NCBI GenBank assembly: GCA_029237695.1
Contig: CM055279.1
Coordinates: forward strand, 5,412,323-5,476,322
Length of the DNA stretch: 64,000 bases
Reading direction: 5' to 3'
Source: Conchocele bisecta
Taxonomy: Eukaryota > Mollusca > Bivalvia > Lucinida > Thyasiridae
A program made the position numbers and the translations under genes. A model generated the notes under the pieces. That model did not search any database. It was not told the DNA's origin and was given only the letters and a program-made list of their open reading frames with translations. This document shows positions 10,001-25,700 of this stretch, one piece after another. Numbering within the stretch: the first letter of the stretch is position 1; every line of letters starts with the position of its first letter.

Positions 10001-13000
10001 TTTTTAAACGTCGTGTTTCTATTTATTATCATAACACGATTGCCAATCGCTCTGTGAATATAGTACGAATTGTCGTCCCTGTTACTGTAGCTGATTGATA
10101 GCAAGACCCAGAGGAAGCCAATGTTAATGACAAGGTCTACCACTGTCTGCTTCCATCTGATTTCTGTATCACGCTTTCTTTTCGCCTGCTCGAGGTCATC
10201 TTGCTTCATTGGAGATTTTGGAATCGTGTTGTTGAATGAACCAAAACCTGAAACAAACATTGGTGATGAACTAAGTTTATTTGTGCTAGGTGAGTATTAT
10301 GGAGTTATCTGTATTAATTATATTTCGTCTGGCTAACATCTGGTGTCAACAATTGCACGCTCTGAAAATTAATAAATTGCGATGCCAGTTAATTCATATG
10401 TGAGTTTAATTAAAGGCACTGGATCTCAGATAAGCATAGAAAGTGATGAAAAGGATTAGGAAAAATTGTTGAATTGTATCGTATTTCTGAACCCAATTGT
10501 ACCTAAATGTATGAGTCGCCTGGAAAAACATCTAGGATTGGTAAAAAAGTATTATAATACTGAAAAATAACTTGCGTTGCAAACACTTGTTATTTTGTAG
10601 TATTACATGTATAATCATGTTTTGATCAATCGATTTTATTTCAATTAATTACACCAGCTTCTACAATGAAAAAGCCTTCGGTACCTTGTGGTATAGTATG
10701 ATACATTTAGTATGATATATACAAAAAATAAAATGTCACATTTTTCCTCACTGGTACATGTATAGCGTATTATTAAGTTTATCAGGCAAGGCTAGGAAAC
10801 GAGTAGGAATTCCGAGGCTTGCCGAGGAATTCCTACCGTTTCCGAGCCGAGCCTGATAAACTTGATATCAAAATACATTAGCCTGGTATTCTATTTATCA
10901 GGTAACGTTTTATGCTCGAAAACGACCACAGATGACGTCGTTATCTATGGACAGAACGCGGACTTGTTTACGTTGCGTCATTACACTGACGTCATTCGGT
11001 AACGTCACGTGACGTTATCCGACCAATGGAACGTCAGTTTTCACTTCGTTGTAACCCGGATGTTTATATCAGGTCAATGCCTGATACAACAATATGTTAT
11101 CAGTTAGTACGTATTCGGTCAATACAGGGCAGGTTACCTGATAAATGCCAAATTATGCCGAGTCAGATTATTCCCCTGCATATTACAGTTTCTGATATCA
11201 TGCACGTCAATATAGCGCATGTTTTGAGTAGTGTAATAAAATGAAATGGTGTAATTCATTTAAATGTGTCATTTACTGTGCATGAAGCGAAACAAAACGT
11301 ATATTTGTTTTTATATCTGAGACATCATCTGACATGTATGAGACACAGTAACTGTAAGATTCTCAACATGTAACTATACATACCCAACATATCGTCATGT
11401 GTTTGTTCATATTTGTCCACGACTGTCGTATATTTGTCTTTGGCGTTTGGACTTTCAATAGTTTTAAACACGAGTGCCATACCGAAAGCAAATAGAAGTA
11501 TCTGGAAAAGAAGCAAGTCAATGTACATGCAGCTCATTGCATTGCAGATACACGGTTCGGGCTGAATACCGGATTGGAACATCTCCTCCTATATTATATT
11601 AGACACTATGCATTATTGTTACTGCGAGTACATGCAAATACAATACTGGTTACAAGAATATCTATAGATATGAAAAGCCCACTAATACAAAATTCGTATT
11701 GTAAATATTGTATAGCTTTTTGTGACGCACATACATCATTACATGTTTGTATTATAATTAACATACGGTGTACATAATTTTAGCAGGTTCTGTTTTATAA
11801 CGGATGTATTGTGTAAACCATTCCCAAATCTCTCGAATGACCCATTTGATATAAGATATCGCTAAGTAGAGCTAAGTTTTCTTTATTTTGGACATGGCTC
11901 ACATTAATCGATAAGAAATTATCAGCTTGCAATAGACTGCCTACATTCTACCTGTTACATGCATGATCAATACAATGCCAGTAGCCGATTTCACCAACTT
12001 TGCAAAGTATGCTTATCTAACAAAGTATACTTTCAAGGAGAAATGTTCAATTAAATAATAAATTTATTAATTGTTATTATACTGAAATTATTACATTATC
12101 ACAGCCATTTTGGCTGTAATAATGTAATAAATTCAGTATAATAATTATGTATATTTTTAATCATCAAATATATGCAGTGGTTAGTTCTTTATGAAATAAT
12201 GCATTTCCGGAAAAATAAATGATTTCTCCCTCAAAGTATACATTGCTAGATAATTATGGTGAAATCGGCTACTGAATACATGACTGACTCATGATCATAC
12301 TCACCATAACGGGATCCACGACAATCGCCGACTCCAGCAAAGACATACAGAAGGTCGACAGCCATTCTTCGCTCTTCTGCTCACCCCATTCTATGCTGTA
12401 CAATAAAATCATAAGGGCGGAGGCGAGTATGCCACCCCAAACAATAGCCCAACCGATATAGGAGCACCAGCGTGGTAATTGGCACTTGGTGTCCGCCACT
12501 CCAACCTGCATAATGATTCCATCAGCTGGTGCTCTCGGAAAGTCCAGCCGAGTCATATCCGTTTGTGTAAATGTACTTTGTATATCAGTACCTGTTATAT
12601 CAATGCTTTGGAACTCATCGGTCCGAGTGTCTTCCGTAGTTTGGTTAAGCGTGTTCTCCGTGTCGAATGATAGATCTTCTGTGCCTTCACACTGTGTTTT
12701 TAGAGTGCCCGTACGTTGATTGTATTCGGTATGCATGGCGACCATTTCTACACTGCGTTCATTGCCGATCAGCCCATCACCAGAGTCTCTGCCTTCAGAT
12801 TGTGTTTTGTCACTATTTACATCCTCATTGCGATTGCTATCAGTTTCAATGATCTCTCTTTTGTTCAGACAATTTATATCTACTGTCTCTGCAGGTGATA
12901 CGTCGAATTCACTATCCAGAGACAACACGCTTAGCTGACTTTTCGTGTTCACATTTAGACTATCACAGCGACTATAGTATCCAGTTGAACTATCAATGTC

Positions 13001-16000
13001 ATCAGCTTGTCCGTCGTCCATACTTTGACTGTCTTCATGTGTTCCGCTTGGCCAACATGAACTACATTGTTCAGCGTTACCAGAATGGGATGGCTCCCGA
13101 TAGTGATCTATATCTCTCACTTGCCGTCTAGAGTATTGAAATATTAAAACAGCCAGTAATGTCGACGGCGTTGTTATTACAGCACATATCACGGAGACGA
13201 GAATCTGCAACATGATCGAAAACCCGAATCAAATACAGGGGGCCGTTTCACTAAACTTCGTACGACTAAAATGTTCGCAAATTCAAATTTAGGATCGTCT
13301 GGAAATTTCAATTAATGGATTTACATTTATTGAACATAATTATGCTGCATATGCAGCCTATGCTCAATAAATGTAAATCCAATAATTGTTTACCAAGAAA
13401 ATATTGTTAATGTGAAATTTGCAGACTATCATAATTTTGCACTTACTAACATTTTAGTCGTAGGAAATTTAGTGACCCCCCCCCCCACCCCCCTGGCAGT
13501 GATTATATACATTCAGGCACACATTGTTATGGGTCATCATGCACACAAAAAGAAATAGTTGTACCCATGTATATATAGAAGTATTTCAATCTGAGGACAT
13601 GGTCATTGTTTAAGCACAAGTAGTACGTGTTCGCAGGATCATATACATACAAGTATGATCTTAAATGATGGAATAGAACTGAAACACAAATAAATTCGAC
13701 CTTTGTTTGCACAAATGGCTTTAGGTGTATTTGCACAAGCGTGATCGTTGCAATATGCATTAACTACAGAGAAAGTATGAAATGTGATGAGTGAGGAGTA
13801 CACATTTAATGAATTCCACACTTATAACATACCTGTTTCAAAGAAAATCTGAATGGTCCAAATTTGAATTCCGCAGTCGTTTCGTAATCAACCTCTGGGT
13901 TATAATACATAGCATTTGCCACCATGGTAACCATGACATACATAAATGCGCACGTGACTCTTTGCACGCGTGTGAAATTGCTGAAGGACGGGCGATACAC
14001 TATGGAAGCCCAAATATGTCCTTCGGCCACACGATTCTTGGCTTGGTTGGAGAATCTGTAGTTCAATGATTGTAGTTCCTGGTGCCCAGCGACAGTAAGA
14101 AGACATTCCAATGATTCATCCGAGTTTTCTACACATATCCACCGCTCGCATATGAATATATAGCTGGAACAAAGTAATTATAAATGCATGACACGTGGAT
14201 AATGAAAAGTGGAAGCTCTCCAATCACAGATATGCAAACAAAAGACGATTGCTTTTAATATGCATTCATACACTGGAGCCTGTTTCACTAAAATGTTCAG
14301 AAGCGCAACTTCAGGATCGTCTGGAAATTTCAATAAATGGATTTACATGTATTGAACATAGGCTGCATATGCAGTCTATGCTCAATAAATGTAAATCCAA
14401 TAATTGTTTACAAGAAAATATTGTCATTGTGAAATTTTACTTTATCATAATTTTGCACTTACGAATATTTTAGTCCTACGAAGTTTAGTGAAACGGGACC
14501 CTGGTCTGTAGAGTAAATGCCGACGTAGAATTTTCAAACAATATATCTAAGTTTATATTTGTTTGTGCATAGTGGAGCAGTATTTGTATGTTTGTTGTTT
14601 ATAAGACTGTGGACGTTTCACTAAACTTCGTACGACTAAAATTTTCGTAAATGCCAATTTAGGATCGTCCGGAAATTTCAATTAATGGATTTACATTTAT
14701 TGAGCATAGACTGCCTATTTGAGCCCTTGCTCAATAAATGTAAATCCAATAATTGTTTACAAGAAAACAATGTTAATGTGAAATTTACAGACTATCATAA
14801 TGTTGTACTTACGAACATTTTAGTCGCACGAAGTTTAGTGAAACGGCCCCCTGATCTGTGGGAGTTAAACACTCCTTATAACTTGTGCATTGATAGATCA
14901 TTGATATAATTATGTTTGACATCTGATACCAGTAGTTACCTTTGATTTAATTGAATATCAATAATTTCCACTTTACTGAGATACCAGGACGCCATATCAC
15001 CCTCACCGCGGTTGTCGTGCCAGATACGTAGATGTGTTAATCGGCCAAGATGGCCGGACGTCGATAGGAGAAACTGCAAAACACTTCCAGTTGGTATCCG
15101 CTGAAATGTACAAAACTGTATACCACATACATGAAATACTAGTCAAATGTAAATCAGATACCATAATGCATGCTACAAAGACATCATTTATATAACTTTC
15201 ATATACGGGCAATTTGATATAAAATAGCAAGCTAATGTGAATGAACATACATATGAAAAAAAACATGTTGGCAATGTGTACATTGAGCTTTTTAATACGT
15301 TTTTTGCCTTCATATACTGGCGGTCGAGTCCATCAAGAGGAAGCAATTCGTAAGGGCTGTAACTAATGTTGTTAAAATGTGTAACTCAACCCGTTTGATC
15401 TTAGTAAATTGAGTATCGTGAATTTGCCTGACTTCTGTCTAACCTATTAACTAGAGCAGTAAGATAGGTTTAAGCTAACAAGTGTGAGCTGACATGCATT
15501 AGTTTGCACTGAAATATCCCTTTTGTACCGAAAACTTAAATTCTCACATTGCGTCAGTGAATACCTTTCTTATATCGTCGTATAATTCCCTGACCCCTGT
15601 GTCCCGTTTATCGCCGCTCAGTATAAATGCTACTCTTGAGTCTGTTCCAGAACCGTACCGAAAGCCGGTGTGCACTTTCACAATATAGTAACAATCGTCG
15701 CTTTGGAAGTTGTCAGCGAGTGGTGTTACTCCCCACTACAAAACAGATGCTAACATATAATATATATATATATAGAGAAAATATGTTAAATAATGGTATG
15801 TTATTAAGCTCATAGTGATATTAAATTCGTTGCTTTGACGTGTTGCTTCGCTCATTTGTGTTTTAGTTTGAGCTAAGAAAGTTATAGTCATATCGAAAGT
15901 TGCAACGTCATAGCTAAGCACATAAGTACATATAATGCAACAGTACTACTACATTGGTAGAAATCTCACCAGAGACATTACAACCGTCACATTTAGAAAC

Positions 16001-19000
16001 TCCAGTATGCTTTGACTTTGAGTATACATCTATAAAATATAGATTGTATTAAGTTGAATCAAATAAGGTGACCTACAGCGATTCAACTGAATAACACATT
16101 TAAACTTCTACAATTGTTCGTGATCAATGAAGAACAACTAACGTAGTAGAAAACAAAACATGCACATTATGATATTCGTTAGAAATAAAATGACTAAGAT
16201 TACTTACTCTTATTATATCTTTATTGTCCTGTCTTCGAGCCCAAACAATGACTAGAGCGTACAAAACGAACACAACCACCAATGTAACTATGACGGCAGC
16301 CTGGTCGCGTGGAGAGAACCGGAGAAACACGGTGGAAAACTCGATTGTATTTGGTGCCAGAAAGAATGAGTTGCCAAACGTTAAATCATGGACATTTCTG
16401 CATTCACACTTGAGCTTCGTCTCTTTTGGAAGCCATTTTAACTGAAATAATATCATTAAAACTATTAATAAGCGAAAACAAATAGTACAATTAACAGCAC
16501 TGAATATAATACAACAAACTTCGTAAATGGTGCTAACCATACCGTTTTTGCTACAAGGGTAAGGCAAGCAAAACAGGTGTTGCGAGAATAGCCCGAAACC
16601 CAATTATTACATATTTGGGACACACAGATGTGTTTACAGTCAACATGCATGGCGATTATTATTTCATATGACGCTATCATCTTTGGCACATTTGCGAGCA
16701 TTGTTTATGCATTGACACAGCACATGAGCAGTGTATGAGGATGTGATAATACAGCAAGGGCGCGATATACATGTAAGTCTATGGACACAGTTAGACCACG
16801 TTCGTCCGTATGTACGATCGACAATCCACGAACTAAAGCTCGAGGATTGTGTCTATAAACACAGTTGTACCACGTTCGTGCACATGTACGAGGAGATAAT
16901 CCACGAGCTAAAGCTCGTGGATTATCCCCTTGTACATGTGGACAAACCCTGATCTAACTGGATTACACCTCACCGTGCATTTATTTGTTTTCCATGACTT
17001 CTGGTTTTCTTCCCAATTCATACAAGCTACAGTGACCAGCGAGAAGTAATATGATGGGTATTCGTTGCTGATCACGTCCCGTTTCTTTCTTCCTGGTGTA
17101 CCAGTATCATTGTTTTGCACTGAAATATGAATTGCAAACATAAATATTACATCGCAAATGATTGATGGGTTGTAGGTAGGTATGTCAGTTTATCAGCTAA
17201 ATAGCTGATCACCAACAGTGGGTGAACGATATAAGATGTTGTATCAGGAATAATTGACGTTCGTGCAATGTATCACACTCAACATGCATTTGAAACAAAC
17301 TAGTTTTGAATAGGTTTCATATATTGAACAATGGCACACGACATTACCAAATTAGGACAATGTATTGAAGCCGCGTGAACAAGGTCGTGTTTCTTTTAGT
17401 GATATCAACATTTTTTAGTTCGCCAAAGCTCAGAAATGATAATAATTCCTCACCTAGCTAGCCTCCTAAACATTATTAAGTGTGTTTCAGGCTTACGCCT
17501 GATATTAATATCAAAGCACAATCTGAAGTTCACAACGTATGCAATCCCAAGAACATATTTACCATGTTTAGCTCCCTTTATACCCAAGTGCACCATCCCC
17601 GTATGTTCACCCATTTGGGAAGCGTGGATACAAACTGTCCAGTCAGTTTTCGCTGTCACGGTTACGTGAATATCATGAACCAATATCGTTGGAGTATAAC
17701 CTTTGCCGATGTAAGCATTATACACTGCAACGGAATCATCTAGTGGCTCAAGTTGAATACAGATATCATCGTTACTGGACCGGTAGATGAACTTGTGAAG
17801 GCTGAATTTTGAAACATCTTCTTCAAACACTGTAGGCGTGATCATCTCCATTTCAACATTATGGACAGTTTGTTCATATGTAACCAGTTCATGTGTGACG
17901 TTATGATTCGCTATATCGATGTGAATAACGCCGTATGCAACTTGGGAGGACGCGGAGTCGTCATCGTACATGAATATATTCTTGTCGAAATGGATAACCT
18001 GTACAAATGTATAGAAGACACTGTTAACTATGCCAACTAAGAACTCTGGTAATATGCAGTAAAGTTGAATGAAATTGTTATAGGAATAATAGTTTTGTTT
18101 TTTTAATTTATCGAGAGTATACACTTTACTTTTAAGCAAACATATCGTTTAATGTGGTGGTATAAACTTTACTGTTGATGCTTTTATTACGGGCTATAAA
18201 CCTTACATGATTCAAGAAAATCCTCTATTTATCCCTTAGAATGTGAGAGGCGTAAATTGTTGACAGGTGTTGTTTAGCATGCGTCTTGTTTCTCAATAAA
18301 AAATATGGCTTAACAGCACATTAAAATAATTTCCACTGGAACTGATTTTAAATTTCTGGCAAACCATGTTTTATCAAGAAAAATGGAAAATAAAGAGAGA
18401 AAAAACATCTGACGACGAAAGTTAACTAGAAAATGTGATCTATCGACGCACTTTGGGCCCATATTTGAGAAACTCTTACAAATAAATAAACAGACAGATG
18501 GACGGACGTACGATCAGTAGCGATGGTAATTGTATTAATGTGGAAAGGTGTATCATTACCAAGTAGTACATATGTGCAATATGAAGATATTAGCTGAAGG
18601 CAAGAGAAATCCCACTGTAAGGGTTAATAAATACCATATTAACTTACTAGTCATGTAAGACCATCTAGATGTATGGTTATATATAATGCGCTTACCGAAG
18701 CTGCAATGACTTGGTCACCATGGTCAGCCAGACTATCCAGTTTCACGGACGTTCCACCAGACGACAAAGGTCTGCCGGCCAAAGTCGTAGCGTTATCTCG
18801 CACGAGCGTTTGAAAGTAGTTCCCGGTTCCTACTTGTTTAGTACACGATTCACACAGCTCGGTGGAGGCGAGAATTTGTCGCGTTACTTCCAGGATTGAA
18901 TGCGCTGATGATTCTGCCTATAAATGATAAGAATACTATTTGAATTTTGAATTTCATGCAACCGTTCGCATAGATGAAATTCATTAACGCTTGGCAAAGA

Positions 19001-22000
19001 AATATGCATTGGCAGTGAGTTGTGTTTAATTCTATATCCGAATGTGAAATAGGTAAACGATAATATAGCCTTGAGTTAAAGCAAACACAATTCAGACCGT
19101 TCATACAATGGTCATTATAAAACGGTAACCGGCGTTATAAATAAATAAGTTTATACTACGATAATGGCGTCGTTGAAGAACGTTTGGGGAAGATACTGAA
19201 CGTATACAAAGCTATATTTTCAAACTCTAAGATCACAAGATGATGTTTGTCATTGTAACATACCAACGGTTTTGACATCTCCATTTCCAGCTGTAGTTGT
19301 TGTTGTACTTTTAGATATAAATAAGCTCTCTCATTCGGTGACATTTCGGCATTATCGATGACATCCGAGATATTCCCACCAGTGATGACAATCATGTCGT
19401 CCAATCCCTGTCTCGCGTCTTCCATACCGTATACTAGGCGAGCTTGATTGAGTTCATTCGGTACAACCGCGGTGACGGTCTGACTCGTCATGCTTACCAG
19501 CTCTGAGAAGGAAAAGGAAGCAATATTAGCTCTCAATATCGCGACACCCGGTTTGATTTATGTGCCATCCATGTCCTATATTCATAGTGCTATATATCGA
19601 GAGAACCAGCTGCTCTGTCTCACTATATTTTCTAGTCATAGTTTTATATCGATGATCTAGTAACATAAGGTCGTAACTGCTATGCTAAAGCATAGCACTT
19701 ACGACCTTATGTTATTAGACCATCGATGTGTCGTAGATCTCTAGACATTGAATTATATATTTTATTATTGTTACAGCCATCAGCAAAGTTCAACCAATAA
19801 AGTATACAGTCCCGTATTTAATTGTATTTCGGACAGCACTATGGCACAAACGGTTGTATAATACAGTAGTATGTATTTATGTTGTTCAATTCGTATTTAC
19901 TTACATCTGACAACTATGCAAATAGTACATGTGACACAATCATGTTATAGTGAGAGGGCCGTCTTGAAGTAATATTTGGTATACAATACATTTCCTTCGG
20001 AGGAAAACAACACAACACAATATGTTTTCTTCATACCATCTGGGGAAAATAAAAAATCGCCACTTCAAAAATAAAATAAAAAAAAAAATAAAAAAAAATT
20101 GTAATTTTTTATCGCCAATTGTTTATTTTTATCGCCAATTGCGAAAGTTGCGATCGCCATCGGAATCCCTGGTCTCAATATAAACAGCAATAACCTCTGG
20201 GTTGCCTTCTCCATGAAGCCTTCTCCATGAAGTATACTTTGAGAGGGTAATCATTTATTTTTTCCGAAATGCATCATTTCATCATTTCATCATTTCATCA
20301 TTTCATCATTTCATCATTTCAACGACTGCATATATTTGATGATTACAAGTATGCATAATTATTATACTGAATTTATTACATTATCACAGCCAATATGGCT
20401 GTGATAATGTTATAAATTCAGTATAATACAAATTAATAAAGTTATCATTAAATTGAAAAGTTATCCCTCAAAGCTTACTTAGCAAGATAAGTATACTTTG
20501 CAATTTTGGTGAAATCGGCAAAAGGTGTTATTTTAAAATGTAGGCTAACTCCACATTGACGCTATTCACTTTATGTACCAGTACCTCAAACATAAACAAC
20601 AAGAGAGACCCACCATTTTCACCGGCCTCCTTTTCAGATGTTGCATCTGCATCAATTTTCCAGAGGGTTCCAGACACACGAGTCAGGACCGCCAACCCAT
20701 TAACTACAAGGTTCTGCAATATACCCACAACAATTAGTAAACATACAATTTTATACATCAGATAACAAAAGAAAAAATGTGTTAAACAGTAGCGATTGTG
20801 CAAGAATCAGCTAAATAATGCACAACTATGGCAAACGAAGATACCATTATACATGCAGTATCAAAATGTTGACGTGTATATAGCCGTCTTACATTAATTT
20901 TCCATATAGTTGGCACTAACATTATCCAGGCGCGGATACAGAAATAATTGCAGGGTGGGGGTCTGGAAATACAAGTCGGCATAGCCGACCTCCGCGAGAG
21001 CGAAATCGTAAAGTAAAGTCGGGGGGGGGGGGGTGTCTGGGGATCCTCCCCTAGGAAATGTTTAAATGCCAGATCGCCGCAGATGCGATTTCCTGACACA
21101 TAGGCCACGAAAAAGTCATCCAACTATTCGAGTATTGTATATTTTTAAAAATAATTTGCCGGGAGCAGGGGGAGGGGGGGGGGGGGGGGGTTGGGGGGGG
21201 GGGGGAGGTCCGGACCCCCTGGACCCCCCCCCCCCCCCCCTGTATCCGCGCCTGTTATCTGCATATTTTCAGGCACCACTATAGTAGGTATTCACATCTG
21301 TTACAATCATCAGTTTTACCTTCGTCTCGGTTGACGTATATTCCTTGACGTATATCAGATTGGTCAGGCATTGTGTGACCCTTGTCAGATAGTTCTGATC
21401 CGTTGACTTCTGTCCGCTCACCACTCGCTTGACTATGACGTTGCTTACGTAATGAGCTATTAGTTCAAACGCCTGCGGGACAAAAGACAACATGAATAAA
21501 AAGATTTTGAGAGTGATTCTAAAAACATACTGTGTATGCTAGTTTACACTATTTACTGGTGAAGTAATATGAACATTGATTTGGGACTTGTCTAAGTTTT
21601 AAATCCGTTCATGAATTTACACTTAATAAGTTGAATGATATTCTTATTATTTAGCGGCAATTTATCTTTATCTTAAAAACTTTATCTACACTGCAAGGGT
21701 TGAGGAAGTTTTTAACATAAATTTACGTTCGTTTTTTTAAAGCCTTGTTTGTTTTTACCGGATACGTAAGTATCCAGGTAGACGCGTAACAGAGAAAAAC
21801 AATGGCATGGCCTAATCATGGATCTCGCAATTTTGCCTTGCAATTTTATCAAAACGGGCAGCTCATCTTTCTTGCCTATTTTAAAGAGTCATAGCTGTTA
21901 GTTTAGTTTAAACAATATTTATTAAGTTATAAGTCATGTAAAGGAACAATACATGGTATGATACAAGCATTAAATAGTGTGTGGATTGGAAAACAAGCTT

Positions 22001-22723
22001 GAAAAAGCTTATATGAATTCTTCTCCATTATAAGCGTGAGTGCAATATACATGGAATAGATGGTAATATGTGTATATTGATGGTGGAATATGTATTTTAA
22101 AGCATTATTTATAAAACTATAAGTTCAGTATTTCAGTACTATAAAACAAGGGAGTACACATATAAAATGATCAATGTAATCGAAATTATAACTATGGTAT
22201 GGTGGTGAGAGGTTTAAATAAAGGGGTGGGGGATGGGGGAGGGCGCGGGGTGGGGAGGGGGTAAAGGGATGCACTCATTGATTGCATGGTGGCTCGTATT
22301 GGACATCTGCCCACTTGTTTCCTCAATTGCCGAAGCGCCTTGTAGCCACGATGAACTTCTGGACCTGCTGAAATACGAAGCTGTTTTCCTCGAATGTCAA
22401 ATGTTCATTGCCGCGGAGCAGTGTGACTGCTGTGGGAGGACATGGAAGGTTGTTAATATGTGTGTTTCGCTGAAGTGTATATTTGTTGCAATACAAGAGA
22501 AAGTGGCTGACTGTTTCTATGGATCCGCATGTGCAGTGTGAGGTGTCAACACTAGATCTTCTGTGAAGGTCGAAGTTGAGAACGCTACATGAAAGACGAA
22601 GGCGTGTATGAAGAATTTGTCCTGTCCTGTTTCCGACGTTAGTTTAGATACACTCTTCGGTGGTCTCCGGTCCTGTTTTTTTTGTGTCCATTTCACAGTC
22701 ACAGTCACGGGTATACTCCCCCG

Positions 22724-22774
<51 letters not shown>

Positions 22775-25700
22775 ATTCACACCATATTGCCGAGTTTTGT
22801 CTACGGGTTATTAGGAAAACTAGATATGGTAGGGTAAAGGGTGTGATACATTACTTAGAGCACGGTTGTCCACATGTACGGTCGATAATCTCCTCGTACA
22901 TGCGGACAAACCGTTCTCCAAGTATTACATACTGTGCTCCAGATAAGGTGCGTATTTGCGTAAATAACCAATTAAAATTGCCAAAAACCCAATTGAAATC
23001 AGAATTAGTGAGTATCAAAAAGCAATGAAAAATTTTTGGTATCTTTATCATGCTACAGAAAACAATAAAAAGACCACAAATATAGCATATTTTATTATTT
23101 TTTCATGAAAACACATCTTGGTATTTCATTAGAATTGTCTCCAAGGAGACAATTCTAATGAAATACATACCAAGATGTGTTTTCATTTAGAAGCAAACTA
23201 TTCAATAAGAGCGGTCTGCTGATGTGTAAACAGTAGTGTGATTTTATTTTGGAGTGACAATACTCAATTACTAATTCCTTATCTGGAGCGCTGTACATAC
23301 CTTCTGTATCTCCAATGTGGCGGGATCAAGCGTTGTGTTGAGTGAGCTGGCCATGTATTCCTGGAATCCCGTCGCCTCATCATCCAGCGGCTCATACATA
23401 TCCATGTCCATTATCACGCCAGGCTCGCTGTCTAGGGTTTTAGCCACGGTCGCAGTTCGTACAGGTATCTAAGCATGGATGAAATTGTTGTCCATGTGTC
23501 CATATCAAAGTACTTTGGTGTTTAGATTTAAGTATGATTCAGTGTTCACATATTTATATACATTAGAATCTTAACCCTTTCAACCCTAAGGAACTGGAAT
23601 GGATTTTGATATGTTCATTTTGCAACCAATCCAACCGTCACAAAATGGTTTTCAGACTAGTCCATTTATGAAAAGGGGATATTTTTTGTTCTCAAAAATA
23701 TTAAAATTACTTTCAAAAAGTGCAGATCCTGATGAGACGGCTCGTTACGAGCCGGCTCATCTGGATCTGCACTTTTTGCATAAACCGATATAGCGAGATT
23801 TCGGGTTCAAAGGGTTAAGGAATCAATCAAATGCGAGGGAGGGTTAGCGACTGCAGCATTAAAGTTCCTTAAAATACAATATGTGAACAATAACATACTT
23901 ATAATTAGCTATGTCTCCCATCCGAGTATTGATTTCACATTTCCTGTCGAACAGGTAGTGATTAAATATGGTATTGGGGTTAAATCGTATAATATGTGAA
24001 ATAAGTGGAACGCGATACTCGCCAGCGATTGGCATAGAAGGTGTGGAGAATTATAAATGACTTTCTTCTGTGTTGTATTTCAAGTGACGGAATCGTGTTC
24101 TCTATTTACATGCTAAATACTTAAGGAGAAGCTTAGTCCTAGCATATGCTTGAGACAAATATTAACTTCATTTATATTAATGAACCAGTAGCCGATTTCA
24201 CCAACATTGCAAAGTATACTTTTCGAGCAAAGATTACTTTGAGGGAGCAATCATTTATTTTTCCTGAAATGCATTATTTCATATAGAACTAACAACTGCA
24301 TATATTTGATGATTAAAAGTATGAAGAATTATTATACTGAATTTATTACATTATCACAGCCAAATTGGCTGTGATAATGTAATACATTCAGTATAATAAA
24401 AATTAATACATTTATGCTAAAATTGAAAATTTCTCCCTCAAAGTATACTTTGCTAGAAAAGTATACTTTGCAATGTTGGTGAAATAGGCTACAGGTGTGT
24501 TTTGTTATACTTGTGTCTGAATCATAAATCCAACAAAGCATATGAACATAAGTCGCCCTGGTTGCAGATTTACTACATGTACATTAAATGCAGTCTTATT
24601 TAATTATGTTGTTTTATTATTCAACTGATATATTCATAAAATGAATTGTATACATTTTGAAAATACGATATTGCAAGATGGCATTAATAAACATTCATAG
24701 CACGTACCGGAATTGTCTGTAATTGGCTAGCAATGGATGACGCATACGCCAGTACTACATCCGGTGCTGAATTCCAAATGTCCGCAATCATGGAATTGAC
24801 TTCCGCCATGAGGTAACGAATGATGTTGGAACCATTTCTGTCAGCTGTTATTGATAGCTTGTCGACCGCCGGAAGTGACTATGAACATGGAATACAAAAT
24901 ATATCCGTCGGCCTACTATCAAAACATGTTGTAAGTTGAACTATGGCATTAGCTAGCAATAAAGAGACAACGAGAACATATAACACAAAGTCACGAGGTT
25001 CACGATAATCGTTACACGACCACCAGAAAAGTATTCATTGCAAAAGCGGTTTATTACATTTGTTATTTGTGTCAAGGGCTACGCTAATACCAAGGTGTAT
25101 GATCACGTGGTACTAACAACAACATCAACAAGTACCGATTCAAGTACGTATTCTTTCATAGTGTCCTTATTACGTAACGGATTTTGATGACATATGGCGC
25201 ATCAAACGCGTCTTCTTAAGCTGCATTTGGTGGTCTCTGTATTTTCGCCTAAACTTCTGTCGTTTTTGCGAAGAATCGATTTCCGTATCTCCGACACGGA
25301 AATCGATTCTTCGCAAAAACTACATAAGTCTGTGCCAAACTCCCTAGACCACCAAATGCAGCTCATGAAGACGCGTTTGCTGCGCCATATTTCATCAAAA
25401 TCCGTTGCATATTAAGGAAAATATCAAATAATACTTACTTTGGAGTGGGCGTTGTTGTTGTTGTTGTTGTAACCACGTGATCATGCACCTTGAATACTGT
25501 CACAGTTAGTTTAAACATAGTTTATTGCATATAAATACAATAGGCTCGGGCTACAAGTTCTCTCAACATTAGTTACAGCCCTCACCTAAGTGTTACAAAG
25601 TACAATAATTCAACAGCAATGGCGATACATGAATACATGTATACAGGCATATAAACACGGATACAAACCAATTATCAAGCGATAAATATATGTTTACATA

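Noticed and set aside
12479..13131. Several plus-strand frames opposite exon 23
   Set aside because: Shadows of the 300-codon minus-strand exon, which has correct splice phases and TM segments.
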